The notes: a model not told the origin generated them from the letters alone. Shown: positions 1-13,124, counted from the stretch's first letter. The stretch is 64,000 nt of DNA from Rhinopithecus roxellana (GCF_007565055.1 NC_044553.1:130700241-130764240); one strand, 5' to 3'. A program made the numbers and translations.

Positions 1-444
1 AAATGATATTTGGTAGCCCATAGGGGCCCATGGTGTAAAAGGAAATATCCTCACATCATAACAACAGAGAAACTCTCTGAGAGATTGCTTTCTTTTGTGT
101 GACTTCATTACACAGAGTTCCACCCTTCCCTTCTTGGAACAGTTTGCTAACACTGTTGTCGTGGATTCTGCCAAGGTATATTTGGGAGCTCTTTGAGGTC
201 TAGGGTGAACAAGGAATTATCCTCACAGAATAACTAAAGAGAACCTTTCCGAGAAACTGCACTGCCATGTGTGAATGCAACTCACAGAGTTACACGTTTC
301 TCTTCAGTGATCAGTTTGTTAACACAGTTCTCTGGAAACCTGCAATTTGGTATTTCATAGTGCAATGAACCTCATGGTGACAAAGGAAATATCCACAGAT
401 GAAAACTGGAGAGAAGCTTTCCTAGAAACTTCTTGGTGATGTGT
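1..444 (+). repeat. partial ABCD unit at the window edge (part of B, then C, D)
   Basis: The window opens inside a B monomer (1-100), followed by a complete C (101-272) and D (273-444). B here carries the variant GGTGTAAAAGGAAATATCC, and C starts GACTTCATTACACAG instead of the usual GACTTCATCACACAG. The same variants recur from 4,118, so this edge belongs to a duplicated block. Confidence 0.9.
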
Positions 445-2550
445 GAATTCATCTCACAGAGTTACACTTATGTTTCGTGGAGCAGTCCATTAACACTGTG
501 TTTGAGGAAGCTGAGAAGGGCTTCCTTGGATCGCATTGAGGCCTACGCTGATAAAGGAAATTTCATCCGTTCAAAACGTGAAAGAAGCTTTCTTAGAAAC
601 TTCTTTCTGACCTGTGAATTCATCTGACAGTGTTACAACCTATACCTCAACATGCAGGTTGCTAACAGTCTTTTCGTGGAATCTGGAAAGTTATATTTTT
701 TAGCCCATAGGGGCCCATCGTGAAAAAGGAAATGACCTCACATCATAACTACAGAGAAACTTTCTGAGAGATTGCTTTCTGATGTGTGACTTCATCACAC
801 AGCGTTCCACCCTCCCTTTCTTGGAACAGTTTGCTAACATTTTGTCGTGGATTCTGCAAAGGTATATTTGGGAGCTCATTGAGGGCTAGGGTGAAAAAGG
901 AATTATCCTCACATAAAAACTAAAGAGAAGCTTTCTGAAAAACTGCATTGCCATGTGTGAATGCAACTCACAGAGTTACACGTTTCGCTTCAGTGACAGT
1001 TTGTTAGCTCAGTTTTCTGGAAATCTGCAATTTGGTATTTCATAGCGGAATGAACAATACGGTGACAAAGGAAATATCCACAGATGAAAACTAGAAAGAA
1101 GCTTTCTTAGAAACTTCTTGGTGATGTGTGAATTCATCTCACAGCGTTACACTTATGTATCATGTAGCACTCCATTAACACTGTCTTTGAGGAAGCTGAG
1201 AAGGGCTTCCTTGGATCGCATTGAGGCCTACGCTGATAAAGGAAATTTCATCCGTTCAAAACGTGAAGGAAGCATTCTGAGAAATTTCTTTCTGATCTGT
1301 GAATTCATCTCACAGAGTTACAACCTATGCCTCCAGAAGCAGTTTGCTAACACCCTTTTCGTGGAATCTGGAAAGTGATATTTGGTAGCCCATCGGGGCC
1401 CATGGTGAAAAAGGAAATGTCCTCACATAATAACTACAGAGAAACTTTCTGAGAGATTGCTTTCTGATGTGTGACATCATCACACAGAGTTCCACCCCTA
1501 CCTTCTTGGAACAGTTTGCTAACACTCTTCTCGTGGATTCTGCAAAGGTATATTTGGGAGGTCATTGAGGGCTAGGGTGAACAAGGAATTATCCTCACAT
1601 AACAACTAAAGAGAAGCTTTCTGAGAAACTGCATTGCCATGTGTGAATACAACTCACAGAGTTACACGTTTCTCTTCAGTGATCAGTTTGTTAACACAGT
1701 TTTCATTAAATCTGCAATTTGGTATTTCATAGCGCAATGAACCTGACCGTGACAAAGGACATATCCACAGATGAAAACTAGAAAGAAGCTTTCTTAGAAA
1801 CTTCTTGGTGATGTGTGAATTCATCTCACAGAGTTACACTTATGTTTCGTGGAGCAGTCCATTAACACTGTCTTTGAGGAAGCTGAGAAGGGCTTCCTTG
1901 GATCGCATTGAGGCCTGCGCTGATAAAGGAAATTTCATCCGTTCAATACGTGAAAGAAGCTTTCTGAGAAACTTCTTTCTGATCTGTGAATTCATCTCAC
2001 AGAATTACAACTTATGCCTCAAGAAGCAGTTTGCTAACACTCTTTTCGTGGAATCTGAAAAGTGATATTTGGTATCCCATAGGGGAACATGGTGAAAAGG
2101 GAAATGTCCTCATATAATAACTACAGAGAAACTTTCTGAGAGATTGCTTTCTGAAATGTGACTTCATCACACAGAGTTCCACCCTTCCCATCTTGGAACA
2201 GTTTGCTAACACTGTTCTCATGGATTCTGCAAAGGTATATGGGAGCTCTTTGAGTGCTGGTGTAAAAAAGTAATTATCCTCACATAACAACTAAAGAGAA
2301 GCTTTCTGAGAAACTGCATTGCCATGTGTGAATGCAACTGACAGAGTTACACGTTTCTCCTCAGTGATCTGTGTGTTAACACAGTTTTCAGGAAATCTGC
2401 AATTTGGTATTTCATAGCGCAATGAACTTTACGGTGACAAAGGAAATATCCACAGATGAAAACTAGAAAGAAGCTTTCTTAGAAACTTCTTGGTGATGTG
2501 TGAATTCATCTCACAGAGTTACACTTATGTTTCCTGGAGCAGTTCTTTTA
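1..2550. repeat. segmental duplication I, copy 1 (partner 4,118-6,660)
   Basis: It matches the sequence 4,117 bp downstream (six HOR units), including rare shared variants: GGTGTAAAAGG in B, CTCTCTGAGAG, TTTTGTGTGAC, the B variant CTCAACATGCAGG, the A variant TATGTATCATGTAGCAC and CCGTTCAATACG. The right edge is approximate because the copies drift apart around 2.3-2.6 kb. Confidence 0.8.
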
Positions 2551-4117
2551 CACTATCTTTGAGGAAGATGAGAAGGGCTTCCTTCGATCGCATTGAGGCC
2601 TACGCTGATAAAGGAAATTTCATCCGTTCAAAACGTGAAAGAAGCTTTCTGAGAAACTTCTTTCTGATCTGTGAATTCATCTCACAGAGTTACAACCTAT
2701 GACTCAAGAAGCAGTTTGCTAACACTCTTTTCGTGTAATCTGGAAAGTGATATTTGGTATCCCACAGGGGCCCATGGTGAAAAAGGAAATATCCTCACAT
2801 AATAACTACAGAGAAACTTTCTGAGAGATTGTTTTCTGATGTGTGACTTCATCACACAGAGTTCCACCCTTCCCTTCTTGGAACAGTTTGCTAACACCTT
2901 TCTCGTGGATTTGCAAAGGTATATTTGGGAGCTCATTGAGGGTAGGGTGAGAAAGGAATTATCCTCACATAATAACTGAAGAGAAGCTTTCCGAGAAACC
3001 GCATTGCCATGTGTGAATGCAACTCACAGAGTTACACGTTTCTCTTCAGTGATCAGTTTGTTAACACAGTTTTCTGGAAATCTGCAATTTGGTATTTCAT
3101 AGCGCAATGACCCTTATGGTGACAAAGGAAATATCCACAGATGAAAACTGGAAAGAAGCTTTCTTAGAAACTTCTTGGTGATATGTGAATTTATCTCACA
3201 CAGTTACACTTATGTTTCGTGGAGCAGTCCATTAACACTGTCTTTGAAGAAGCTGAGAAGGGCTTCCTTGGATCGCCTTGAGGCCTACGCTGATAAAGGA
3301 AATTTCATCCGTTCAACTCGTGAAAGAAGCTTTCTGAGAAACTTCTTTCTGATCTGTGAATTCATCTCACAGAGTTACAAACTATGCCTCAAGAAGCAGT
3401 TTGCTAACACTCTTTTCGTGTAATCTGGAAAGTGATATTTGGTATCCCACAGGGGCCCATGGTGAAAAAGGAAATGTCCTCACATAATAACTATAGAAAA
3501 ACTTTTTGAGAGTTTGCTTTCTGATGTGTGACTTCATCACACAGAGTTCCACCCTTCCCTTCTTGGAACAGTTTGCTAACACTGTTCTCGTGGATTCTGT
3601 ATAAGGTATATTTGGGAGCTCATTGAGGGCTAAGGTGAAAAAGGAATTATCCTCACATAATAACTAAAGAGAAGCTTTCCGAGAAACCACATTGCCATGT
3701 GTGAATGCAACTCACAGAGTTACACGTTTCTATTCAGTGATCAGTTTGTTAACACAGTTTTCTGGAAATCTGCATTTTGGTATTTCATAGCGGAATGAAC
3801 CTTACGGTGACAAAGGAAATATCCACAGGTGAAAACTTGAAGGAAGCTTTCTTAGAAACTTCTTGGTGATGTGTGAATTCATCTCACAGAGTTACACTTA
3901 TGTTTGGTGGAGCAGTCCATTAACACTGTCTTTGAGGAAGCTGAGAAGGGCTTCCTTCGATCGCATTGACGCCCACGCTGATAAAGGAAATTTCATCCGT
4001 TCAAAACGTGAAAGAAGCTTTCTGAGAAACTTCTTTCTCATCTGTGAATTCATCTCACAGAGATACAACCTATGCCTCAAGAAACAGTTCGCTAACACTC
4101 TTTTCGTGGAATCTGGA

Positions 4118-6660
4118 AAATGATATTTGGTAGCCCATAGGGGCCCATGGTGTAAAAGGAAATATCCTCACATCATAACAACAGAGAAACTCTCTGAGAG
4201 ATTGCTTTCTTTTGTGTGACTTCATTACACAGAGTTCCACCCTTCCCTTCTTGGAACAGTTTGCTAACACTGTTGTCGTGGATTCTGCCAAGGTATATTT
4301 GGGAGCTCTTTGAGGTCTAGGGTGAACAAGGAATTATCCTCACAGAATAACTAAAGAGAACCTTTCCGAGAAACTGCACTGCCATGTGTGAATGCAACTC
4401 ACAGAGTTACACGTTTCTCTTCAGTGATCAGTTTGTTAACACAGTTCTCTGGAAACCTGCAATTTGGTATTTCATAGTGCAATGAACCTCATGGTGACAA
4501 AGGAAATATCCACAGATGAAAACTGGAGAGAAGCTTTCCTAGAAACTTCTTGGTGATGTGTGAATTCATCTCACAGAGTTACACTTATGTTTCGTGGAGC
4601 AGTCCATTAACACTGTGTTTGAGGAAGCTGAGAAGGGCTTCCTTGGATCGCATTGAGGCCTACGCTGATAAAGGAAATTTCATCCGTTCAAAACGTGAAA
4701 GAAGCTTTCTTAGAAACTTCTTTCTGACCTGTGAATTCATCTGACAGTGTTACAACCTATACCTCAACATGCAGGTTGCTAACAGTCTTTTCGTGGAATC
4801 TGGAAAGTTATATTTTTAGCCATAGGGGCCCATCGTGAAAAAGGAAATGACCTCACATCATAACTACAGAGAAACTTTCTGAGAGATTGCTTTCTGATGT
4901 GTGACTTCATCACACAGCGTTCCACCCTCCCTTCTTGGAACAGTTTGCTAACATTTTGTCGTGGATTCTGCAAAGGTATATTTGGGAGCTCATTGAGGGC
5001 TAGGGTGAAAAGGAATTATCCTCACATAAAAACTAAAGAGAAGCTTTCTGAAAAACTGCATTGCCATGTGTGAATGCAACTCACAGAGTTACACGTTCGC
5101 TTCAGTGACAGTTTGTTAGCTCAGTTTTCTGGAAATCTGCAATTTGGTATTTCATAGCGGAATGAACAATACGGTGACAAGGAAATATCCACAGATGAAA
5201 ACTAGAAAGAAGCTTTCTTAGAAACTTCTTGGTGATGTGTGAATTCATCTCACAGCGTTACACTTATGTATCATGTAGCACTCCATTAACACTGTCTTTG
5301 AGGAAGCTGAGAAGGGCTTCCTTGGATCGCATTGAGGCCTACGCTGATAAAGGAAATTTCATCCGTTCAAAACGTGAAGGAAGCATTCTGAGAAACTTCT
5401 TTCTGATCTGTGAATTCATCTCACAGAGTTACAACCTATGCCTCCAGAAGCAGTTTGCTAACACCCTTTTCGTGGAATCTGGAAAGTGATATTTGGTAGC
5501 CCATCGGGGCCCATGGTGAAAAAGGAAATGTCCTCACATAATAACTACAGAGAAACTTTCTGAGAGATTGCTTTCTGATGTGTGACATCATCACACAGAG
5601 TTCCACCCCTACCTTCTTGGAACAGTTTGCTAACACTCTTCTCGTGGATTCTGCAAAGGTATATTGGGAGGTCATTGAGGGCTAGGGTGAACAAGGAATT
5701 ATCCTCACATAACAACTAAAGAGAAGCTTTCTGAGAAACTGCATTGCCATGTGTGAATACAACTCACAGAGTTACACGTTTCTCTTCAGTGATCAGTTTG
5801 TTAACACAGTTTTCATGAAATCTGCAATTTGGTATTTCATAGCGCAATGAACCTGACCGTGACAAAGGAAATATCCACAGATGAAAACTAGAAAGAAGCT
5901 TTCTTAGAAACTTCTTGGTGATGTGTGAATTCATCTCACAGAGTTACACTTATGTTTCGTGGAGCAGTCCATTAACACTGTCTTTGAGGAAGCTGAGAAG
6001 GGCTTCCTTGGATCGCATTGAGGCCTAGCGCTGATAAAGGAAATTTCATCCGTTCAATACGTGAAAGAAGCTTTCTGAGAAACTTCTTTCTGATCTGTGA
6101 ATTCATCTCACAGAGTTACAACTATGCCTCAAGAAGCAGTTTGCTAACACTCTTTCGTGGAATCTGAAAAGTGATATTTGGTATCCCATAGGGGCACATG
6201 GTGAAAAGGGAAATGTCCTCACTATAATAACTACAGAGAAACTTTCTGAGAGATTGCTTTCTGATGTGTGACTTCATCACACAGAGTTCCACCCTTCCAT
6301 CTTGGAACAGTTTGCTAACACTGTTCTCGTGGATTCTGCAAAGGTATATTGGGAGCTCATTGAGGGCTAGGTGTAAAAAGGAATTATCCTCACATAATAA
6401 CTAAAGAGAAGCTTTCTGAGAAACTGCATTGCCATGTGTGAATGCAACTGACAGAGTTACACGTTTCTCTTCAGTGATCAGTTTGTTAACACAGTTTTCT
6501 GGAAATCTGCAATTTGGTATTTCATAGCGCAATGAACCTTACGGTGACAAAGGAAATATCCACAGATGAAAACTAGAAAGAAGCTTTCTTAGAAACTTCT
6601 TGGTGATGTGTGAATTCATCTCACAGAGTTACACTTATGTTTCCTGGAGCAGTCCATTAA
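4118..6660. repeat. segmental duplication I, copy 2, rich in one-base indels
   Basis: This is the partner of 1-2,550. Compared with copy 1 it has about a dozen single-base gains or losses, mostly in homopolymers or double letters, from about 4,810 to 6,370 (for example GGTGAAAAGG for GGTGAAAAAGG, ACGTTCGC for ACGTTTCGC, GACAAGGAAA for GACAAAGGAAA). The unit at 4,562 is therefore only 679 bp, the shortest of the domain. Consensus error is the simplest explanation. Confidence 0.8.
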
Positions 6661-9355
6661 CACTGTCTTTGAGGAAGCTGAGAAGGGCTTCCTTGGATCG
6701 CATTGAGGCCTACGCTGATAAAGGAAATTTCATCCGTTCAAAACGTGAAAGAAGCTTTCTGAGAAACTTCTTTCTGATCTGTGAATTCATCTCACAGAGT
6801 TACAACCTATGCCTCAAGGAGCAGTTTGCTAACACTCTTTTCGTGGAATCTGGAAAGTGATATTTGGTAGCCCCTAGGGGCCCATGGTGAAAAAGGAAAT
6901 GTCCTCACATAATAACTACAGAGAAACTTTCTGAGAGATTGCTTTCTGATGTGTGACTTCATCACACAGAGTTCCACCCTTCCCTTCTTGGAACAGTTTG
7001 CTAACACTGTTCTCGTGGATTCTGCAAAGGTATATTTGGGAGCTCATTGAGGGCTAGGGTGAAAAAGGAATTATCCTCACATAATAACTAAAGAGAAGCT
7101 TTCTGAGAAACTGCATTGCCATGTGTGAATGCAACTCACAGAGTTACACGTTTCTCTTCAGTGATCAGTTTGTTAACACAGTTTTCTGGAAATCTGCAAT
7201 TTGGTATTTCATAGCGCAATGAACCTTACGGTGACAAAGGAAATATCCACAGATGAAAACTAGAAAGAAGCTTTCTTAGAAACTTCTTGGTGATGTGTGA
7301 ATTCATCTCACAGAGTTACACTTATGTTTCGTGGAGCAGTCCATTAACACTGTCTTTGAGGAAGCTGAGAAGGGCTTCCTTGGATCGCATTGAGGCCTAC
7401 GCTGATAAAGGAAATTTCATCCGTTCAAACGTGAAAGAAGCTTTCTGAGAAACTTCTTTCTGATCTGTGAATTCATCTCACAGAGTTACAACCTATGCCT
7501 CAAGAAGCAGTTTGCTAAACCTCTTTTCGTGGAATCTGGAAAGTGATATTTGGTAGCCCATAGGGGCCCATGGTGAAAAAGGAAATGTCCTCACATAATA
7601 ACTACAGAGAAACTTTCTGAGAGATTGCTTTCTGATGTGTGACTTCATCACACAGAGTTCCACCCTTCCTTCTTGGAACAGTTTGCTAACAGTGTTCTCG
7701 TGGATTCTGCAAGGTATATTTGGGAGCTCATTGAGGGCTAGGGTGAAAAAGAATTATCCTCACATAACAACTAAAGAGAAGCTTTCTGAGAAACTGCATT
7801 GCCATGTGTGAATGCAACTCACAGAGTTACAAGTTTCTCTTCAGTGATCAGTTTGTTAACACAGTTTTCTGGAAATCTGCAATTTGGTATTTCATAGCGC
7901 AATGAACCTTACGGTGACAAAGGAATTATCCACAGATGAAAACTAGAAAGAAGCTTTCTTAGAAACTTCTTGGTGATGTGTGAATTCATCTCACAGAGTT
8001 ACACTTATGTTTCCTGGAGCAGTCCATTAACACTGTCTTTGAGGAAGCTGAGAAGGGCTTCCTTGGATCGCATTGAGGCCTACGCTGATAAAGGAAATTT
8101 CATCCGTTCAAAACGTGAAAGAAGCTTTCTGAGAAACTTCTTTCTGATCTGTGAATTCATCTCGCAGAGTTACAACCTATGCCTCAAGGAGCAGTTTGCT
8201 AACACTCTTTTCGTGGAATCTGGAAAGTGATATTTGGTAGCCCCTAGGGGCCCATGGTGAAAAAGGAAATGTCCTCACATAATCACTACAGAGAAACTTT
8301 CTGAGAGATTGCTTTCTGATGTGTGACTTCTTCACACAGAGTTCCACCCTTCCTTTCTTGGAACAGTTTGCTAACACTGTTCTCTTGGATTCTGCAAAGG
8401 TATATTTGGGAGCTCATTGAGGGCTAGGGTGAAAAAGGAATTATCCTCACATAATAACTAAAGAGAAGCTTTCTGAGAAACTGCATTGCCATGTGTGAAT
8501 GCAACTCACAGAGTTACACGTTTCTCTTCAGTGATCAGTTTGTTAACACAGTTTTCTGGAAATCTGCAATTTGGTATTTCATAGCGCAATGAACCTTACG
8601 GTGACAAAGGAAATATCCACAGATGAAAACTAGAAAGAAGCTTTCTTAGAAACTTCTTGGTGATGTGTGAATTCATCTCACAGAGTTACACTTATGTTTC
8701 GTGGAGCAGTCCATTAACACTGTCTTTGAGGAAGCTGAGAAGGGCTTCCTTGGATCGCATTGAGGCCTACGCTGATAAAGGAAATTTCATCCGTTCAAAC
8801 GTGAAAGAAGCTTTCTGAGAAACTTCTTTCTGATCTGTGAATTCATCTCACAGAGTTACAACCTATGCCTCAAGAAGCAGTTTGCTAACACTCTTTTCGT
8901 GGAATCTGGAAAGTGATATTTGGTAGCCCCTAGGGGCCCATGGTGAAAAAGGTAATGTCCTCACATAATAACTACAGAGAAACTTTCTGAGAGATTGCTT
9001 TCTGATGTGTAGACTTCATCACACAGAGTTCCACCCTTCCCTTCTTGGAACAGTTTGCTAACACTGTTGTCGTGGATTCTGCAAAGGTATATTTGGAGCT
9101 CATTGAGGGCTAGGGTGAAAAAGGAATTATCCTCACATTAATAACTAAAGAGAAGCTTTCCGAGAAACTGCATTGCCATGTGTGAATGCAACTCACAGAG
9201 TTACACGTTTCTCTTCAGTGATCAGTTTGTTAACACAGTTTTCTGGAAATCTGCAATTTGGTATTTCATTAGCGCGATGAACCTTACAGTGACAAAGGAA
9301 ATGTCCACAGACGAAAACTACAAAGAATCTTTCCTAGAACTTCTTGGTGATGTGT
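6612..9355. repeat. local tandem duplication of two HOR units (~1,370 bp)
   Basis: Units 6,612 and 7,982 share the A variant TTTCCTGGAGC, CAAGGAGCAG in B and AGCCCCTAGGGGCCC. Units 7,299 and 8,669 share the same one-base loss, CCGTTCAAACG. The two 8-monomer blocks 6,612-7,981 and 7,982-9,355 are thus copies of each other. Confidence 0.8.
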
Positions 9356-10040
9356 GAATTCATCTCACAGAGTTACACTTATGTTTCGTGGAACAGTCCA
9401 TTCACACTGTCTTTGCGGAAGCTGAGAAGGGCTTCCTTTGATCACATTGAGGCCTACGATGATAAAGGAAATTTCGTCCGTTCAAAACGTGAAAGAAGCT
9501 TTCTGAGAAACTTCCTTCTGATCCGTGAGTTCATCTCACAGACTTATAACGTAGACTTCAGGAAGCAGTTTGCTAACACGCTTCTCGTGGAATCTGGAAA
9601 ATGATATTTGGGAGCCATAGTGGCCAATAGTGAAAAGGATATATCCACACATAATAACTACAGAGAAGCTCTCTGAGAGATTGGCTTTCTGATGTGTGAC
9701 TTCATCACACACAGTTCCACCCTTCCCTTCTTGGAACAGTTTGCTAACACTGCTGTCGGGGATTCTGTGAAGATATATTTGGAGCTCATTGAGGGTTATG
9801 GTGAAAAAGGAAATATCCTCAGATCAAAACTGGAAAGAAGCCTTCTGAGAAACTGCATTGCCATGAGTGAATGCAACTCGCAGAGTTACACGTTTCTCTT
9901 CAGTGATCAGTTTGTTAACACAGTTTTCTGGAATTCTGCAATTAGACACTTCATAGCGCAATGAAGCTTACCGTGACAAAGGAAATGTCCTCAGATGAAA
10001 ACCAGAAAGAAGCTTTCTTAGAAACTTCTTGGTGATGTGT
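9356..10040 (+). repeat. strongly diverged ABCD unit
   Basis: This unit has many substitutions relative to all neighbours. A reads CATTCACACTG, TTTGCGGAAG, TTTGATCACATTG and GTCCGTTC. B has TATAACGTAGACTTCAGG. C has GCTGTCGGGGATTCTGTG and GGGTTATGGTGAAAAAGG. D has GAATTCTGCAATTAGACAC. The D word AATTAGA.ACTTCATAG is otherwise typical of the three-monomer domain beyond 40 kb. The class order A-B-C-D and the length (685 bp) are preserved. Confidence 0.8.
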
Positions 10041-10266
10041 GAATTCATCTCACAGAGTTACACTTACGTTTCGTGGAGCAGTCCATTAACAGTGACTTTG
10101 AGGAAGCTGAGAAGGGCTTCCTTGGATCGCATTGAGGCTACGCTGATAAAGGAAATTTCATCCAGTTAAAACGTGGAAGAAGCTTTCTGAGAAACTTCTT
10201 TCTGATCTGTGAATTCATCTCACAGAGTTACAACCTATGCCTCAAGAAGCAGTTTGCCAACACTCT

Positions 10267-10283
10267 TTTCGTGGAATCCGGAA
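10267..10283 (+). other. best CENP-B-box-like site (8 of 9 core bases)
   Basis: TTTCGTGGAATCCGGAA has TTCG, A and CGG of the CENP-B core NTTCGNNNNANNCGGGN and misses only the last G. It differs from neighbouring B monomers by C instead of T at the CpG, so the usual B sequence could be a CpG-decay version of it. It lies in the B monomer of the unit starting at 10,041. Confidence 0.4.
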
Positions 10284-12785
10284 AGTGATATTGGTAGCCC
10301 CTAGGGGCCCATGGTGAAAAAGGTAATGTCCTCACATAATAACTACAGAGAAACTTTCTGAGAGATTGCTTTCCGATGTGAGACTTCATCACACAGAGTT
10401 CCACCCTTCCCTTCTTGGAACAGTTTGCTAACACTGTTGTCGTGGATTCTGCAAAGGTATATTTCGGGAGCTCATTGAGGGCTAGGGTGAAAAAGGAATT
10501 ATCCTCACATAATAACTAAAGGGAAGCTTTCCGAGAAACTGCATTGCCATGTGTGAATGCAACTCACAGAGATACACGTTTCTCTTCAGTGATCAGTTTG
10601 TTAACACAGTTTTCTGGAAATCTGCAACTTCGTATTTCATAGCGCGATGAACCTTACGGTGACAAAGGAAATGTCCACAGACGAAAACTACAAAGAAGCT
10701 TTCCTAGAAAATTCTTGGTGATGTGTGAATTCATCTCACAGAGTTACACTTATGTTTCGTGGAACAGTCCATTCACACTGTCTTTGAGGAAGCTGAGAAG
10801 GGCTTCCTTGGATCGCATTGAGGCCTACGCTGATAAAGGAAATTTCATCCGTTCAAAACGTGAAAGAAGCTTTCTGAGAAACTTCTTTCTGATCTGTGAA
10901 TTCATCTCACACAGTGACAACCTATGCCTCAAGAAGCAGTTTGCTAACACTCTTTTCGTGGAATCTGGAAAGTGATATTTGGTAGCCCATAGGGGCCCAT
11001 GGTGAAAAAGGAAATGTCCTCACATAATAACTACAGAGAAACTTTCTGAGAGATTGCTTTCTGATGTGTGACTTCATCACACAGAGTTCCACCCTTCCTT
11101 CTTGGAACAGTTTGCTAACACTGTTCTCGTGGATTCTGCAAAGGTATATTAGGGAGCTCATTGAGGGCTAGGGTGAAAAAGGAATTATCATCACATAATA
11201 ACTAAAGAGAAGCTTTCTGAGAAATCTGCATTGCCATGTGTGAATGCAACTCACAGAGTTACACGTTTCTCTTCAGTGATCAGTTTGTTAACACAGTTTT
11301 CTGGAAATCTGCAATTTGGTATTGCATAGCGCAATGAACCTTACGGTGACAAAGGAAATATCCACAGATGAAAACTAGAAAGAAGCTTCTTAGAAACTTC
11401 TTGGTGATGTGTGAATTCATCTCACAGAGTTACACTTATGTTTCGTGGAGCAGTCCATTAACACTGTCTTTGAGGAAGCTGAGAAGGGCTTCCTTGGATC
11501 GCATTGAGGCCTACGCTGATAAAGGAAATTTCATCCGTTCAAAACGTGAAAGAAGCTTTCTGAGAAACTTCTTTCTGATCTGTGAATTCATCTCACAGAG
11601 TTACAACCTATGCCTCAAGAAGCAGTTTGCTAACACTCTTTCGTGGAATCTGGAAAGTGATATTTGGTAGCCCATAGGGGCCCATGGTGAAAAAGGAAAT
11701 GTCCTCACATAATAACTACAGAGAAACTTTCTGAGAGATTGCTTTCTGATGTGTGACTTCATCACACAGAGTTCCACCCTTCCCTTCTTGGAACAGTTTG
11801 CTAACACTGTTCTCGTGGATTCTGCAAAGGTATATTTCGGAGCTCATTGAGGTCTAGGGTGAAAAAGGAATTATCCTCATATAATAACTAAAGAGAAGCT
11901 TTCTGAGAAACTGCATTGCCATGTGTGAATGCAACTCACAGAGTTACACGTTTCTCTTCAGTGATCAGTTTGTTAACACAGTTTTCTGGAAATCTGCAAT
12001 TTGGTACTTCATAGCGCAATGAACCTGACGGTGACAAAGGAAATATCCACAGATGAAAACTAGAAAGAAGCTTTCTTAGAAACTTCTTGGTGATGTGTGA
12101 ATTCATCTCACAGAGTTACACTTATGTTTCGTGGAACAGTCCATTCACACTGTCTTTGAGGAAGCTGAGAAGGGCTTCCTTGGATCGCATTGAGGCCTAC
12201 GCTGATAAAGGAAATTTCATCCGTTCAAAACGTGAAAGAAGCTTTCTGAGAAACTTCTTTCTGATCTGTGAATTCATCTCACACAGTGACAACCTATGCC
12301 TCAAGAAGCAGTTTGCTAACACTCTTTTCGTGGAATCTGGAAAGTGATATTTGGTAGCCCATAGGGGCCCATGGTGAAAAAGGAAATGTCCTCACATAAT
12401 AACTACAGAGAAACTTTCTGAGAGATTGCTTTCTGATGTGTGACTTCATCACACAGAGTTCCACCCTTCCCTTCTTGGAACAGTTTGCTAACACTGTTCT
12501 CGTGGATTCTGCAAAGGTATATTTGGGAGCTCATTGAGGACTAGGGTGAAAAAGGAATTATCCTCACATAACAACTAAAGAGAAGCTTTCTGAGAAACTG
12601 CATTGCCATGTGTGAATGCAACTCACAGAGTTACACGTTTCTCTTCCGTGATCAGTTTGTTAACACAGTTTTCTGGAAATCTGCAATTTGGTATTTCATA
12701 GCGCAATGAACCTGACGGTGACAAAGGAATCATCCACAGAGGAAAACTAGAAAGAAGCTTTCTTAGAAACTTCTTGGTGATGTGT

Positions 12786-12956
12786 GAATTCATCTCACAG
12801 AGTTACACTTATGTTTCGTGGAGCAGTCCATTAACACTGTCTTTGAGGAAGCTGAGAAGGGCTTCCTTGGATCGCATTGAGGCCTACGCTGATAAAGGAA
12901 ATTTCATCCGTTCAAAACGTGAAAGAAGCTTTCTGAGAAACTTCTTTCTGATCTGT
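12786..12956 (+). repeat. monomer A, type example (171 bp)
   Basis: This is the first monomer of the ABCD unit at 12,786. Diagnostic words are TTACACTTATGTTTCGTGGAG near the 5' end, GAAGCTGAGAAGGGCTTCC in the middle, GAGGCCTACGCTGATAAAGG at the A-box position and CCGTTCAAAACGTG before the conserved AGAAGCTTTCTGAG block. It ends CTGATCTGT, which distinguishes it from B, C and D. Confidence 0.9.
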
Positions 12957-13012
12957 GAATTCATCTCACAGAGTTACAAACTATGCCTCAAGAAGCAGTT
13001 TGCTAACACTCT

Positions 13013-13029
13013 TTTCGTGGAATCTGGAA
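13013..13029 (+). other. degenerate CENP-B-box-like sequence in monomer B
   Basis: TTTCGTGGAATCTGGAA matches the CENP-B core pattern NTTCGNNNNANNCGGGN at seven of nine fixed positions; the final CGGG reads TGGA. The same sequence recurs in most B monomers of the 4-mer domain. It lies about 40 bp upstream of where the box sits in human alpha satellite. Binding is doubtful with two core mismatches. Confidence 0.35.
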
Positions 13030-13053
13030 AGTGATATTTGGTAGCCCATAGGG

Positions 13054-13072
13054 GCCCATGGTGAAAAAGGAA
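13054..13072 (+). other. pJalpha-like (A-box) motif in monomer B
   Basis: GCCCATGGTGAAAAAGGAA differs at one base from the A-box form GCCTATGGTGAAAAAGGAA, which occupies the CENP-B box position in A-type alphoid monomers. C has GGCTAGGGTGAAAAAGGAA, A has GCCTACGCTGATAAAGGAA and D has a weaker version. So all four monomers are A-type at this site rather than B-type. Confidence 0.6.
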
Positions 13073-13124
13073 ATGTCCTCACATAATAACTACAGAGAAA
13101 CTTTCTGAGAGATTGCTTTCTGAT

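Noticed and set aside
1805..2065. Recurrent ~86-residue plus-strand open frame spanning A and part of B, repeated about once per HOR unit (also 64-100 residue versions)
   Set aside because: It repeats with the satellite period, has no ATG-context, splice or promoter evidence, is broken in many units by single-base changes, and an open frame on the other strand covers the same DNA. It is open because the repeat is homogenised, not because it codes.
12786..12956. CENP-B-box in monomer A at TTTCGTGGAGCAGTCCA
   Set aside because: Only TTCG of the core fits; the central A and the CGGG are not matched.
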